Shown: piece by piece, positions 45,710 through 55,662 of the stretch
Numbering within the stretch: the stretch's first letter is position 1
Layout: each line of letters opens with the position of its first letter
Assembly: GCA_037951105.1 (NCBI GenBank)
Contig: JBAMJV010005494.1
Location: 1 to 64,000 of the forward strand
Direction of reading: 5' to 3'
Length of the DNA: 64,000 bases
From: Echinarachnius parma
Lineage: Eukaryota; Echinodermata; Echinoidea; Clypeasteroida; Echinarachniidae
Program-made: the position numbers and the translations under genes
Notes under the pieces: generated by a model
Databases searched by the model: none
Told to the model about the DNA's origin: nothing
Seen by the model: the letters and a program-made list of their open reading frames with translations, nothing else

Positions 45710-46087
45710 TCAACGGACCGCTGGCTCGCTACTGGCTGGAATCAACCGTTGCGGGCCGGCTGGTCGGGGGGTGTCATGGCGGCGTATTGTACGCATCCAA
45801 AATTCGGGTATATCCATCCCGTTGTCTCTATTGAAATTACTGGGATTGAGACGGATCTGTATAGCTTCTTTTACCCTACGTGTGTACCAATGCCGTTCTT
45901 GGGAAAGGCAGCGAACCCCGTCCCAATCTGGCTGATGCTGGTTGTCCCAAGCATGTTCGGCTACGGCTGAGTTGTCAGTTCGGCGTAGCCTGACGTCCCT
46001 CTTATGCTCGGTGATTCTTTCTGATATCGGTCGGGCAGTCTCTCCGATATATGATCTATCACATCCTTTGCAGGGGATGTTGTACAC
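45710..46087 (-). pseudogene. Penelope-like element GIY-YIG endonuclease domain remnant
   Basis: The minus-strand frame begins MYNIPCKGCDRSYIGET, followed by a region with SERITEHKRDV, then CLSQERHWYTRRVKEAI and LNPSNFNRDNG. Visible family features are the CxxC pair before YIG, the YIGET block, the arginine/histidine of RITEHK and the glutamate in the KEAI helix. This is the arrangement I know from the C-terminal endonuclease of Penelope-like elements, which cuts the target DNA for reverse transcription. Only the C-terminal domain is present; the reverse transcriptase part lies outside the truncated copy. It is an inactive fossil. Confidence 0.85.
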
Positions 46088-46088
46088 A

Positions 46089-46248
46089 AGAAGCTATACA
46101 GATCCGTCTCAATCCCAGTAATTTCAATAGAGACAACGGGATGGATATACCCGAATTTTGGATGCGTACAATACGCCGCCATGACACCCCCCGACCAGCC
46201 GGCCCGCAACGGTTGATTCCAGCCAGTAGCGAGCCAGCGGTCCGTTGA
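46089..46248 (+). pseudogene. Second, shorter GIY-YIG C-terminal remnant (plus strand)
   Basis: Encodes the last 50 or so residues of the same domain (AIQIRLNPSNFNRDNG, then IPEFWMRTIRRHD), nearly identical to the end of the minus-strand copy. It marks the inverted partner within the palindrome. Confidence 0.85.
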
Positions 46249-46445
46249 TTGGTCGAGCTCGCTATTGTTCCCGCCTAGCAAGCAAGCCGAGCCAGCGCCT
46301 CGCTGATTGGTTTAGCACCCGTGTACACCGGCCAATAGAATTTGCCCGTTATGGACCAATTAGGAATAACTCGCTCATGCGAGATAACGCGGTTTGGAGC
46401 CGCATGAGAGTATAAATAGGAGTGTTTTACGTTACTTTAATATCA

Positions 46446-46476
46446 CTTGACAAAGTATTGCAGTAGCATACGAAAC
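46446..46476 (+). ncRNA. Hammerhead-like core in the Penelope-like terminus (candidate)
   Basis: A diverged 'ttgacaaag', then the hairpin 'gtattgc' - 'agta' - 'gcatac', then 'cgaaac'. The hairpin pairs GUA with UAC where the 25.6-kb copy pairs GUG with CAC, a compensatory change. The CUGANGA box is not intact in this copy. The mirror copy is at 45481-45512. Confidence 0.35.
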
Positions 46477-48058
46477 GTCGCGATCATTCAGATTCAATGT
46501 TGACCATACATTGCGAGACAAACGAATATCACTAGCGATATTATTTCCGATACGTTTCAGTGTGTTTACGACCATTTTCGTCAGTGTAAATAAGCCGTTA
46601 AACGTTCCGGTAGCAATTTGTTTTTGCTAACCCATGAAAATATAGGTGAATGTCTGCCAATTCCCTGAAGAACAGTATTTATAAACTTTTGTATTGCATG
46701 TGAGAAGGATTCAAAATATGCCCTAAAGCCCGTAATATGGCTATTTAACACGTTTCAGTGTGTTTACGACCATTTTCGTCAGTGTAAATAAGCCGTTAAA
46801 CGTTCCGGTAGCAATTTTTTGTTGCTAACCCCTGAAAATATAGGTGAATGTCTGCCAATTCCCTGAAGAACAGTATGTATAACCTTTTGTACTGCATGTG
46901 AGAAGGATTCAAAATATGCCCTGAAGCCAATTATATGGCTATTTAACACGTTACTGTGTGTTTACGACCATTTTCGTCAGTGTAAATAAGCCGTTAAACG
47001 TTCCGGTAGCAATTTTTTTTTGCTAACCCATGAAAATATAGGTGAATGTCTGCCAATTCCTTGAAGAACAGTATTTATAAACTTTTATATTGCGTGTGAG
47101 AGAGATTCAAAATATGCCCTAAAGCCAATTATATGGCTATTTAACACGTTTCAGTGTGTTTACGACCATTTTCGTCAGTGTAAATAAGCCGTTAAACGTT
47201 CCGGTAGCAATTTTTTTTTGCTAACCCATGAAAATATAGGTGAATGTCTGCCAATTCCCTGAAGAACAGTATTTATAAACTTTTGTATTGCGTGTGAGAG
47301 AGATACAAAATATGCCCTAAATCCAATTATATGGCAATTTTGAGTATTTCGGGTTGTTTACGACCATTTTCGTTAACGTAATTAAGCCATTAAACGTTCC
47401 GGTAGCAAAATTTCTTTGGTAACCCCTGAAAATATAGGTAAATATCTGTCAGTACACAAAAATTGGTGAAGATCCCGGATTGGACTAAGGGTGACCTTTG
47501 ACCTTGAACTTGGTGCATTTTTGAAAAATCCAAACTTCGAGGGCGCTTTTCTCGAAAACGACTTGAACAATCACGCTCATTTTTTTTAAAATCTGTAAAG
47601 GAAGTAAAGGTCTTTAATACTCTAAAAGATTAGAGCAAAATATCTATTAATTTTTAAGCTATGGGCATCCAAACATGCTTAAAAAAACTTTAATTTTTCG
47701 CTTAAAGCCATTTTCGGTGACCTCGTACGCGAAAACGAAAACTAGACCCGCAACATAATGAATACATCTTGTAGAGATGACAAAGTTCTTCCAATTTCCA
47801 GACAATGAGAGCTCTGGCTTTTCAATTTTAGCTACAGCAGATAATCAAAAATGGCCAAAATTTTAAAGAAGAAATGGTTTGACCGCGCATTGGTTGCTAG
47901 GCGCGGCCGTAACTTAGCAACCGAATGACTTCGGGGCAAAAAATTTTGGGGTTTTCCGTCAGACACTTGGGGAAACAATTGGTGCGAATTTTAGCAAAAT
48001 CGAAGGGGGTCGGGTGACAAAATGTCTGAAAATTGGTTGATTTGACGTGGATTGACCC

Positions 48059-48289
48059 ATAAATCAAAATGTACATGTACAGTAGATTGTTTTTCATACC
48101 ATTAAAAGGCCTCATCCCAAGCTTTCATTTGATGCTTTGTTCTAACAAATTGGTCAATAATTGGCAAAGATATGATTTTTTTCAATTTTAATTCATAAGT
48201 ATTTCACACACATTATGTGAATTTAAAATGCCCATTTCTTCAAAACGTGAATTATTGACAAGTGCCGGGTTTTGCTTTAACCGGTCACA
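48059..48289 (+). mobile_element. Family I MITE, right part (split by the foldback)
   Basis: 'aatcaaaatgtacatgt', 'aaggcctcatcccaagcttt', 'ttggtcaataattggcaaag' and the terminus 'caagtgccgggttttgcttt' plus 'aaccggtcaca' match 55663-55914 read on the opposite strand. Confidence 0.85.
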
Positions 48290-48599
48290 TTTATCCTCAC
48301 AACTTTTCATTTGTATCCTTGGATCCATACTTACTTTGCCTAGTAAAATACTAAATGTTCAGGTTTGGGTGGCTGCAACAAAATAACTTGCCCACAATTT
48401 AAAATAAAGAACCGATAAATATTACACATTCTTATTTCATCATAAACATCAAATTCCAATTAACATCAATAAAGATTCATGTAATACATTAAATCGAGTG
48501 TGGCACTCGTAGGGTTAATGGTTAATATTTCTCACGTAGCCACCTGCTAGCTGAGGCTAGGTGTGAAAAGGAACTGGGCGCATCGTGTGCTATTATGGA
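48290..48599. other. Intron sequence, no feature recognised
   Basis: Short family K-like end 'cactcgtagggttaatgg' at 48508; nothing else. Confidence 0.4.
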
Positions 48600-49430
48600 C
48601 GTTTCACACCTCGTCACAAGCTACATGGTTGTTGGGGTTAGAATGAAATAAAGGGGGAAGGCTGCTCTAATATTGATACGATTGAATTAACTGGATGAAT
48701 AACAAGCGATTCGATCAAACATAAAGATTCGATCAAACATAAACAAGTTCTGCTAACGCCAGTAATCAAGCAACCTGTTGGGGTGTACTAGCATTAGACA
48801 TATCACAACTATTGACAAGCTCTGTTAGGATAGCAGGTTTTTTATTTTTGTATTTATTTTTGTATTTTTTTTTTTTGGGGGGGGGGGGGGGGTGATTGCT
48901 CAAATGTTGAATAAGAGTTGAATAAACTGCGTGAATAACAAGGGATCCGATAGAACAAAAATAAGTTGCTGATGCCCGTAATATAAATTTTAATTTAAGC
49001 AACCTTTTGTGGTATGCTAGCATGGACATATTACACCATGTAAGTCATCACAAACTACAAGCTATGCTGGGGTTATAATGAAATAACAGGGAAGGTAACT
49101 CATACAGCTATCAGCATAAGAACTGAATGAATTGGATGAATAACAGTTCTGATGATGCCTTTAAACCAACAACCTTTGTACGGGTGTACTAGCATCTAGA
49201 CATAATCACCACTATCGGACAGGCTATGTTAGGATTAGATTAGAATTACAGGGTTGGGGGGAATCGCTCAAATGTCGAATAAGAATTGAATTAACTGGAT
49301 GAATAACAAGGGATCCGATTGAACAAAAATACATTGCTGATCATGCCAGTAATTTAAACAACCTTTTGGAGTGTGCTAGCAAGGACATATAACGGCGATC
49401 GAAAAGCTATGTTAGGATTACATTTAATAA
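48600..49430 (+). repeat. Tandem repeat, about 200-230-bp unit, 4 copies
   Basis: 'gaattaactggatgaataac' or a variant recurs near 48684, 48911, 49128 and 49286. Each is followed by 'aagggatccgat' type sequence, 'gctgat.atgccagtaat', 'caacctttt' and 'gctagca'. A T/G tract (48865-48892) expands one unit. Confidence 0.85.
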
Positions 49431-49504
49431 GAGGAATCACAGAAACATGCATTGCTGCTCTCCATCCAGGTGTATAAATGGGGACCCGGAAGGAGTAGTA
49501 GGTG

Positions 49505-49740
49505 TAAGCAGGGCAAGTAAAATGTCATAAATTGTCTGGTTTGCTTTAAACCGGATCGGGCAACTAAATTATTTGTTCAACTATGAGACAGCAATGTAAT
49601 TTCATACATGTAAATGTAATTTCATACATGTAAATCTCATCTAGAAGTAAGAGGGCAAGTAAATTTTATATTGGGGGAAGTAAAACCTTAACATCATATT
49701 TTGAACATGTCAACAAAGTTACTAGAACCCTTTAATAGAG
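49505..49740. repeat. GGCAAGTAAA repeat and a family A terminus
   Basis: 'gcagggcaagtaaaatgtc', 'tctcatctagaagtaagag' match 11585 and 29325. 'atgtcaacaaagttactaga' at 49707 is a family A end. A C tract follows at 49832-49845, then 49860-50103 without features. Confidence 0.6.
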
Positions 49741-50103
49741 ATGAGTATCAATCATATTAGGCATAATATAATTTGAAGAAAAACAACTTTATCATAATTC
49801 AACAGTCTACCTACCTCCCCCGCCCCTCCCACCCCCCCCCCCCCCTCTCTCTCTGACTGTTGCATACATCCTATATGCCTACAAGTATTTCTTCAAGTTC
49901 TAAAATGCTCACTCACTCTCTCTTTCTTTCTTTATAACAGATAGATCTAAGTTATCCGTACATAAATTGGAATACATGTATTAGTGCGCGTTGTTACAGC
50001 AATCAAGTGAAAAATAAAATCTTGAAATCAAAAACATGCGATAATTGTTAGATGCAAAAGAGCCATGCATATATTCAGCATTCCTTCAAAATTAAATGAC
50101 AAA

Positions 50104-50600
50104 GGCCCGAATTCTCATCAGTGGCTCAACTTTAGTCCGGCCTAAAAAGACAAAGACTTCCCGTAAACAGTTAAACCATTTTGCACCTGCAGATCCATTG
50201 ATTGTTGCCATTCGCCACCAGAGATATTCTAATTCTTTCCTTTCATCATCCAGTCAATCCCTCTACATGTGGTTCTGCTTAGGATATATTAGGACAAATG
50301 GCTGCTTGCCATTTAAGTAATAGTTTAACTGGTCACCAGTAATACAATGTCCTGGATGATCCAGAACGCAATTTAGCTATACTATGACTTGAATTTCAAG
50401 CAGCCCATTGTCCTGATGCCTATATAAGCAGAACTTAAGGGATTGACTGGATAATGAAAGAAAACAATTAGAATATCTCCGGTGGCAAATAGCAACAATC
50501 AATGGGTACACAGGTGCAAAGTGTTTTAACTGGTTACTTACTGGTAGTCTATGTCTTTTAAGGCCGGACTAAAGTTGAGCCACTGATGAGAATTCAGGCC
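50104..50600. mobile_element. Foldback MITE with GGCC.GAATTCTCATC ends, 497 bp
   Basis: 'ggcccgaattctcatcagtg' at the left is inverse to 'cactgatgagaattcaggcc' at the right. Complementarity continues through 'gctcaactttagtccggcct' and, further in, 'gattgttgccattcgccacc' against 'ggtggcaaatagcaacaatc'. It lies 139 bp from the KCNQ S1 exon, on the donor side. Confidence 0.9.
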
Positions 50601-50739
50601 AAAGTGTCCACCAGAGTACACACTGTAATTTTATTTAAATTTAGAACTCACTTCTTTTACTCAAATTACAATCAAAACTGTTGTATATTTAAAACAAAAC
50701 TCTTAGATATCTAATTAAGAAACTGTTATTTAGACTCAC

Positions 50740-50830
50740 CATATAAAACAAGGTTTCCTCAAATTGTCCTTTGTACGACTTTATCGTTGACAGGACACTG
50801 AAGATAAGACACACTAGCACCATAATAAAC
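50740..50830 (-). CDS. KCNQ1-like: KCNQ1-like potassium channel, S1 exon (91 bp)
   Basis: Codes for one base of a split codon plus 30 residues: FIMVLVCLIFSVLSTIK, then SYKGQFEETLFYM. The S1 stretch LVCLIFSVLSTI is identical to human KCNQ1 residues 134-145 as I remember them. TLFYM corresponds to TLFWM just before E160. The following linker (KSYKGQFEE) is not conserved, as expected for the S1-S2 loop. The acceptor is excellent: a T-rich tract and TACATTGCAG. The donor is ATG-GTGAGT. Size (91 bp) and phase equal human KCNQ1 exon 2. The next exon in transcript order is 21452-21578, 29,161 bp away. The exon carrying the N-terminus and the pre-S1 segment should lie beyond 50830 on the minus strand but was not found before 64000. 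Confidence 0.95.
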
Positions 50831-50954
50831 CTGCAATGTACACAAAAAAAGAAAAGAGAGCGGCATATTAATATATTTATTTTTCTCATAAATGAAAAAG
50901 AGCAAACAGTAACAGGCTTCTAAAGAGATCAAAAAAGATAAAATAATCAAATAC

Positions 50955-51085
50955 AGAAGAAAACTGACCAGAAAATATCTTTTATAAATGTAAAAGAGCA
51001 ATTAAAAATGGGCTTCTACAGAAATTGAACCCTAGACATCCAGATTGCCTGACTAAGTGCTCTAACCACTAAGCTAGAAACAAAC
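50955..51085 (-). mobile_element. tRNA-derived SINE, copy 1
   Basis: The minus strand has a tRNA-like head at about 51010-51081: box A 'tagcttagtggttagagc' and a box B-like 'gggttcaatttc'. It is followed by an AT-rich tail containing 'attttctggtcagttt'. Head and tail match 61100-61239. Anticodon arm pairing is poor, so this is a SINE and not a functional tRNA. Confidence 0.75.
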
Positions 51086-51637
51086 AGAGAGAAACTGAAT
51101 GAAGTGTATTTATAAATAAAATATTAAGGAAAATACTGCTGAAAACTGCTTATCTACTGAATTGGGCTAATGTGATCAAATGAGAGTCATATTATAAAGA
51201 AAATGTATTTATAAATGAGAAATAAATAGGTTTTTTTCTCGGAGTCACTCTATTTTCTTTGTTCATTGTCACTTACATACATGTACATACTAGAAAGAAA
51301 AAAATAATTCATGTGTCCTTGGAAAGTGTGTATTATTAGAAGATAATACATGTACGTCTCCAGAGGCAACGGTGGTCGCTGCCTGTGGTTGAGTACTCAA
51401 TATGTCTCACCATAGTTTCTCATTACATTCTATACATGAAGAAAGACTAAACCGCAGGGATCTGCAACAAAATATATATATGTTCTGACATGCCCTTTGG
51501 ACAATGTAGACAATGTAGAAAAAATGAGGAAAATAATAATACAATTTTGATAATAATAATTGAATAATCAAATAACAAATTGAACTGACCAGAAATACAT
51601 TTTTCTGGCAAACTCCTTTCAGGTTACACATTTCTTG
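51086..51637. other. Intron or 5' region, SINE tail fragment only
   Basis: 'tgaactgaccagaaatacat' at 51581 is another isolated SINE tail. No exon recognised upstream of the KCNQ S1 exon here. Confidence 0.45.
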
Positions 51638-51919
51638 CCCTGGGGTTTTGTTTCACAAAGTTAAACTTATTTCTAAGTAGGACCTAACAATTATGGAAAG
51701 CCATTGGTTTCTTTGTACAAAATATGAAACAGTTCTTTTGAAAAGGCATTAATTTTGATAAAAATGAGTTATATTTGTTATTTTCAAGGAGCATTGACAT
51801 TTTTCATATACATTTTTGTTGAAAGTCTCAAATACTTTTTTTTGCTTTTGAATATGTTTTTATTCCAAGGCTACAAATGGCTTTCCATACTTAGAGAATA
51901 TTTGTGAAACAACCCCCTG
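51638..51919. mobile_element. Long-TIR MITE, family F copy 3 (about 282 bp)
   Basis: 'cctggggttttgtttcacaa' to 'tttgtgaaacaaccccctgg', sharing 'tggaaagccattggtttctt' with the other family F copies. The right arm is shortened relative to copies 1, 2 and 4. Confidence 0.85.
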
Positions 51920-52329
51920 GTTGGGCAAGTGCCCAGTGACTTCAAACTGAACTTGCCAACAGCTGATTTTTCATTTGTCTCGAAAAAGTGGGCAAATAGT
52001 TTTGTACAACCCTAAAACACCTCTCTCTATCATTTCGAATTGTCATAGCTCAACAAAGGATAATACATATTCAAAAAGTACAATAGAGAGTTAAAATTTT
52101 AAAATTTAATTAACAAACAAATTCAATCTAGAAATGAAACGAGGTCTTGAATTATACATTTACAGCCCAGTCAGTCATTAGACAACAACAATTTCAAGAA
52201 AAGATGTGCCTCAAAAGTAGATCGAATTTGCTCAAAATTACAGATAAATTAATAGAAATGAAAAACAAAAAAACCTTCGCTTTCGTGAAAAAAATAACAA
52301 AAAAGTAATTAGCTAACGAGGGTAATGAC
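51920..52329. other. AT-rich sequence, no feature recognised
   Basis: One GGCAAGT-type fragment near 51923; otherwise featureless. Confidence 0.4.
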
Positions 52330-53800
52330 TAATGACCAAGTAATGAAGCCATAAATATCAAGAACCACAGGCCGATCCAAGAACATCAAAAATAGATCAA
52401 ATCAATGTTAATAAGAAAATGTACCAGTTATCCATAAAAAGAAGAAAAAAATAGCTTTGATTCCACGAAGGACAGAACAGAATGAGCTGTTGATGGTTAA
52501 GAGAAAGTAATGAAACCATCAATATTAAGAAAAAATGGGTAAAACCAATAAAAGACATCGGGTAAAAACTAGAATCAATCAGATCCAGTTCTGCCAGGAA
52601 AAAAGACAAAAATATATGGAATTTATGATAATTACCAGGTCATAAGAACAAAACAGATCTAAGAAAAAGCGAAACAAGAAACGGTAATGAAAAGGAAAAC
52701 ATCAGGTTCAAAATAGAATGAAAACAAATTGGTTTTAACCAATTTATATCAGGAAAACAGGTTTTTAAAAAGTAGACATCAGGTCAAAACTAGAATCGGA
52801 TCCAGTTTGACCAGGAAAATGGACACAAATAAGGGATTGGTGATAATTATCAAGACCTAAGAATGAAGAAAATCTAAGAAAGGGTGAAAAATAGGGATAG
52901 CCAGAGAAAAGAAAAAAAACATCAGGTTCAGACTAGAATGAAAAAAAGATGACTTCAACCATAAAAATCAGAATCAAATCCTGTGCTGCAAGAAAAACAA
53001 CCAAAAACAAGGCATATAAGGCAATAAGGAGAAAAGGGAACAAAAGAGAAACATATCAGGTTCAAAAATAGAAAGGAGGAAAAAAATATTCTACATTGAA
53101 ATGTGAAAAATGAGGTGTTAATGCTAATATGGACAAATATAAAGGACTGGTGATAATAACCATGACCTAACAACAAAACAAATCTTATGAACAGGAGGAA
53201 AAGAGAAAAGAGAACAGAACAGAAAAATAACAGGTTCAAAATAGAAAGGAGAAGAAAAAAATGATTCTTCACGGAAAAGTGAAAAAAATGAGGCGTTAAT
53301 GCTAATATGGACAAATATAAATGACTGGTGATAATTACTCGGTCATAAGAACCAAACACATCTAAGAATAGGAGAAAACATGGATGGATAATAAAAGAAC
53401 AGGAGAACACATCTGGGGGATGTTTCACAAAGATCCTAAGTTGAACTTTCTGTAACCCTAAGTTGGATTTAAAAAGTATGGAAAGCCATTTAGTTTCTTT
53501 GAATTTGTTTGTAAAAGTCCTTTTTTCAAAGGCATAAAATGTTGATTCGAAGCATTAATATTTTCTATTATCAAAGGAGATGTCATGTTCTTTATGCAAC
53601 ATTTATGAAAAGTCTCAAATTCTTGCTCTGTTGCCTTTGAATACATTGTATTCCAAAGCTACAAATGGCTTTCCATAATAGTTAAGTCCAACTTAGAGTT
53701 AAGTTCAACTTAGAATCTTTGTGAAACACCCCCCAGTTTCAAAATAGAATTCTACATTGAAATGTGAACAAAATGAGGTGTTAATGCTAATGTCCTGCTC
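52330..53800 (+). repeat. Tandem repeat, diverged units of about 180-300 bp
   Basis: 'aggtcataagaacaaaacag', 'acatcaggttcaaaatagaa' and 'atggacaaatataaa.gact' recur between 52639 and 53430. The array resumes at 53740 ('gtttcaaaatagaattctac') after a MITE insertion. The opposite-strand frame rich in Phe/Ser/Leu mirrors the repeat and is not called as a gene. Confidence 0.8.
53413..53735. mobile_element. Long-TIR MITE, family F copy 4 (about 323 bp), inserted in the tandem array
   Basis: 'ctgggggatgtttcacaaag' to 'ctttgtgaaacaccccccag', full length. The array sequence 'acacat' to 'tttcaaaatagaa' reads continuously across it when compared with other units, so it inserted after the array formed. 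Confidence 0.9.
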
Positions 53801-53825
53801 GTGAGACACTTCCTGAAAAGGTTAC

Positions 53826-54362
53826 GTCTCCGGAGTGTCGTTATCGCCGTCTTTTTTTAGACAGGAATAAATCAAGACACTGGTTCAAAATGTCGCCTTC
53901 TGGTTATAGTTGTTGTTTTCCATTTTCCAATATAAATGTTAAAAGATTGAGATGGAAATGCTTGGGCTACGGGCCAATTAAAACCTTCAAGTTTAGAGGT
54001 GGCCCTAAAGCCAATGACCACTAGAAATGCTGGCAAACCACCACAGGAAATCATGAAATATGACTAATCACTATAATTATAAATTGCAGTCTCCAAGTGT
54101 CATTAACACTGTCTTTTTGTAGACAGGAATAAATTAAAACACGTCTGGTTCAAAATGTCGCCTCATAGCTATAATTGTTTTCCTATATAGATAGTTGAAA
54201 TCTCATTAAAATCAAGTTGAAAATGCTTGGGCTAAGGGCCTAAAACCATAATTAGGTGTGCGCTCAAGTTTAGAGGTTGCCCTAATTGCCAGTGGCCACA
54301 CGAAATGCTGGCGGACCACGTGAAATCATCAAATAGGTGACATGACTAGCGACTAGAAATTG
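53826..54362 (+). repeat. Two-copy tandem duplication, about 265-bp unit
   Basis: 'gacaggaataaatcaagaca' (53860) and 'gacaggaataaattaaaaca' (54122), 'ttcaaaatgtcgcct', 'aaaatgcttgggcta', 'tcaagtttagaggt' and 'gaaatgctggc' occur in both copies. Confidence 0.9.
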
Positions 54363-54371
54363 AAATAAGAA

Positions 54372-54596
54372 TGGAATGGGTTTTGATTTTTCAAACATCT
54401 CCCTTATTACTCCAACTCAATGGTCGGTGCGTGATCAAATCTACCATCCATTTTCTATTTTTTCACTTAGTAAACAGCTTCCTTTTTTCTATGACACTTT
54501 CACGCACCAGTAGAATCTTATAGGATCTATTGGTATATGATTGAAGTCTCAAATATCACTTTTTGAATAATCGTATGAAGTTAATGGATCACTTAA
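54372..54596 (+). mobile_element. Family E MITE fragment (3' part)
   Basis: 'atggaatgggttttgatttt', 'tgattgaagtctcaaatatc' and the terminus 'gttaatggatcacttaa' match 13892-14329. The 5' end is missing. Confidence 0.8.
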
Positions 54597-54835
54597 CAAT
54601 CCATATGTCAGCCCCTTATGTATGTACAAATCAGTCTGCAAGGAGTTAACCCATTCAGGACTGATTTAATTCAGTATAACATGTATTCTCCATAGACCCA
54701 AACCGGGGTATTTACAGGACCAGTCCTGAACGGGTTACAATCCATATGTCAGCACCTTGTTTATGTACGCATCAGTCTGCAAAGAGTTAACTCCATATGT
54801 CAAGCCCTTGTTTATGTACACATCAGAAAGAGTTT
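54595..54835 (+). repeat. Three 57-bp repeats with a family J insertion
   Basis: 'aatccatatgtcagcccctt' (54599), 'aatccatatgtcagcacctt' (54738) and 'ctccatatgtcaagccctt' (54792) begin units that close with 'cagtctgcaaggagttaac'. A family J element (about 54648-54737, 'cccattcaggactgattt' to 'cagtcctgaacgggtta') sits at a TTAA between units 1 and 2. Confidence 0.8.
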
Positions 54836-55662
54836 GTTTAGCATGATCGAGTGTGAGACGGATAAACACGTTCCCCTCATGGCACAAAGGACCGGCCACA
54901 TTAGTTTGCGGTCGACGGACAAATATAAATGACCTTTGAAAATTGAAAGAGATGGACAGTTTGTTTGGATGAACTTTTGTCCGCCATCAGATGAAAGACC
55001 AGGTAGCCCCAATGGTCTCAGTGGTGAAGACTTACACCCACTGTACCCATGGGCCAAAATTTTACCCCCCAAATGTCAAACCCCGCTTTAGTCCAACTAA
55101 TGCTTAGGTCACAAATGCTCTGATTTGGGATACAAAATTGACACAGTGTTATCTAATGAAGATGTTGACATGTTGTACAATACTTTTTACGATCATAATG
55201 TATGCTATTATATGATTTGGGGGGGGGGGCTCTTTTTGACATTTAGGGGGCTAAAACACCCTTACCCCCCCCCCCCCCCCTACTCCCCCTCACCATGTAT
55301 TTTTTATCACTGTCCACAGAGAGTGATCATAATGGGAATACATATTAGGTGTCATTTGCAACCATCGGTCCGGTCTAGCAGCCTAATCCCTCCTCAGCGC
55401 AATAATGTCAAAGTTGAACGGCGGCCGAGTCCCGCTGGTGAGTAGTAATGGCAAATACGGACAGCGAATTTGTTTGCTCAAATCACCCTATAGATTCTCT
55501 TTTCTTTTTTCCTTTTTTCCTCCATTTGGTGTGGTTTTCTACTACTCCATCCTCATTTGTATTAATTTGCAGAATAATTTTTTCTGATGATATTGCCCAG
55601 GCAGCTTAACTCATTCAGGACTGATTGAGAACATAGCCTGGCTAGTGTTATACCAAAACAAA
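54836..55662. other. Unassigned sequence with G and C tracts
   Basis: G tract at 55219-55228 and C tract at 55265-55280. A family J end ('cattcaggactgattgag') at 55612. The minus-strand frame at 54812-55072 does not resemble a known family, and I do not call it a gene. Confidence 0.4.

Larger units (their letters stand above)
45378..46551. mobile_element. Palindromic Penelope-like element insertion, 1174 bp, 13-bp target duplication
   Basis: A fossil made of two 5'-truncated copies in inverted orientation. The minus-strand copy is longer (to about 46088) and the plus-strand copy starts near 46089; the shared arms are about 45405-45872 and 46089-46551. Each arm runs from the end of a GIY-YIG coding remnant through 'gagtataaataggagtg' and a hammerhead-like core to 'gaatatcactagcgatat'. 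The minus-strand copy has about 27 extra 3'-terminal bases. 'acgtttcagtgtg' flanks it on both sides (45365-45377, 46552-46564), and the satellite unit is continuous once one copy is removed. This is strong evidence for a single insertion event. Confidence 0.9.
44980..47440 (-). repeat. 198-bp satellite, right arm (about 7 units, interrupted)
   Basis: Reverse-complement units with the landmark 'gaaaatataggtgaat' near 45060, 45260, 46644, 46843, 47041, 47239 and 47437. Spacing across the inserted element returns to about 197 bp once its 1187 bp are subtracted. The innermost unit carries the same private variant as left-arm units 44293 and 44689. Confidence 0.95.
42692..48058. mobile_element. 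5.4-kb foldback element with arms of 198-bp satellite
   Basis: Termini 'gggtcaatccacatcaaatc' and the complementary 'gatttgacgtggattgaccc' are inverted repeats. About 610 bp of non-satellite arm follows on each side, including a subterminal hairpin ('ggttgcta' / 'tagcaacc', 42819-42849 and its mirror). Each arm then passes into a 198-bp tandem repeat: about 9 units on the left, 7 on the right, meeting near 44966-44980. A Penelope-like insertion of 1174 bp plus a 13-bp duplication interrupts the right arm. Without it the element is about 4.2 kb. Flanks read 'ataa' on both sides (42688-42691, 48059-48062), a possible 4-bp target duplication. No transposase. Architecture resembles sea urchin TU and Drosophila FB/Galileo foldback elements; the family is not identified. 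Confidence 0.9.

Noticed and set aside
43303-47440. Regularly spaced repeats that could suggest a CRISPR array
   Set aside because: The whole 198-bp unit repeats with no unique spacers, in an inverted-arm eukaryotic element.
52955-53428. 157-residue Phe/Ser/Leu-rich minus-strand reading frame that looks membrane-like
   Set aside because: Its repeats coincide with the DNA tandem units and composition bias; no recognisable family.
54812-55072. 86-residue minus-strand reading frame with moderate GC content
   Set aside because: No motif, splice context or homology recognised; neighbouring G/C tracts suggest repeat DNA.
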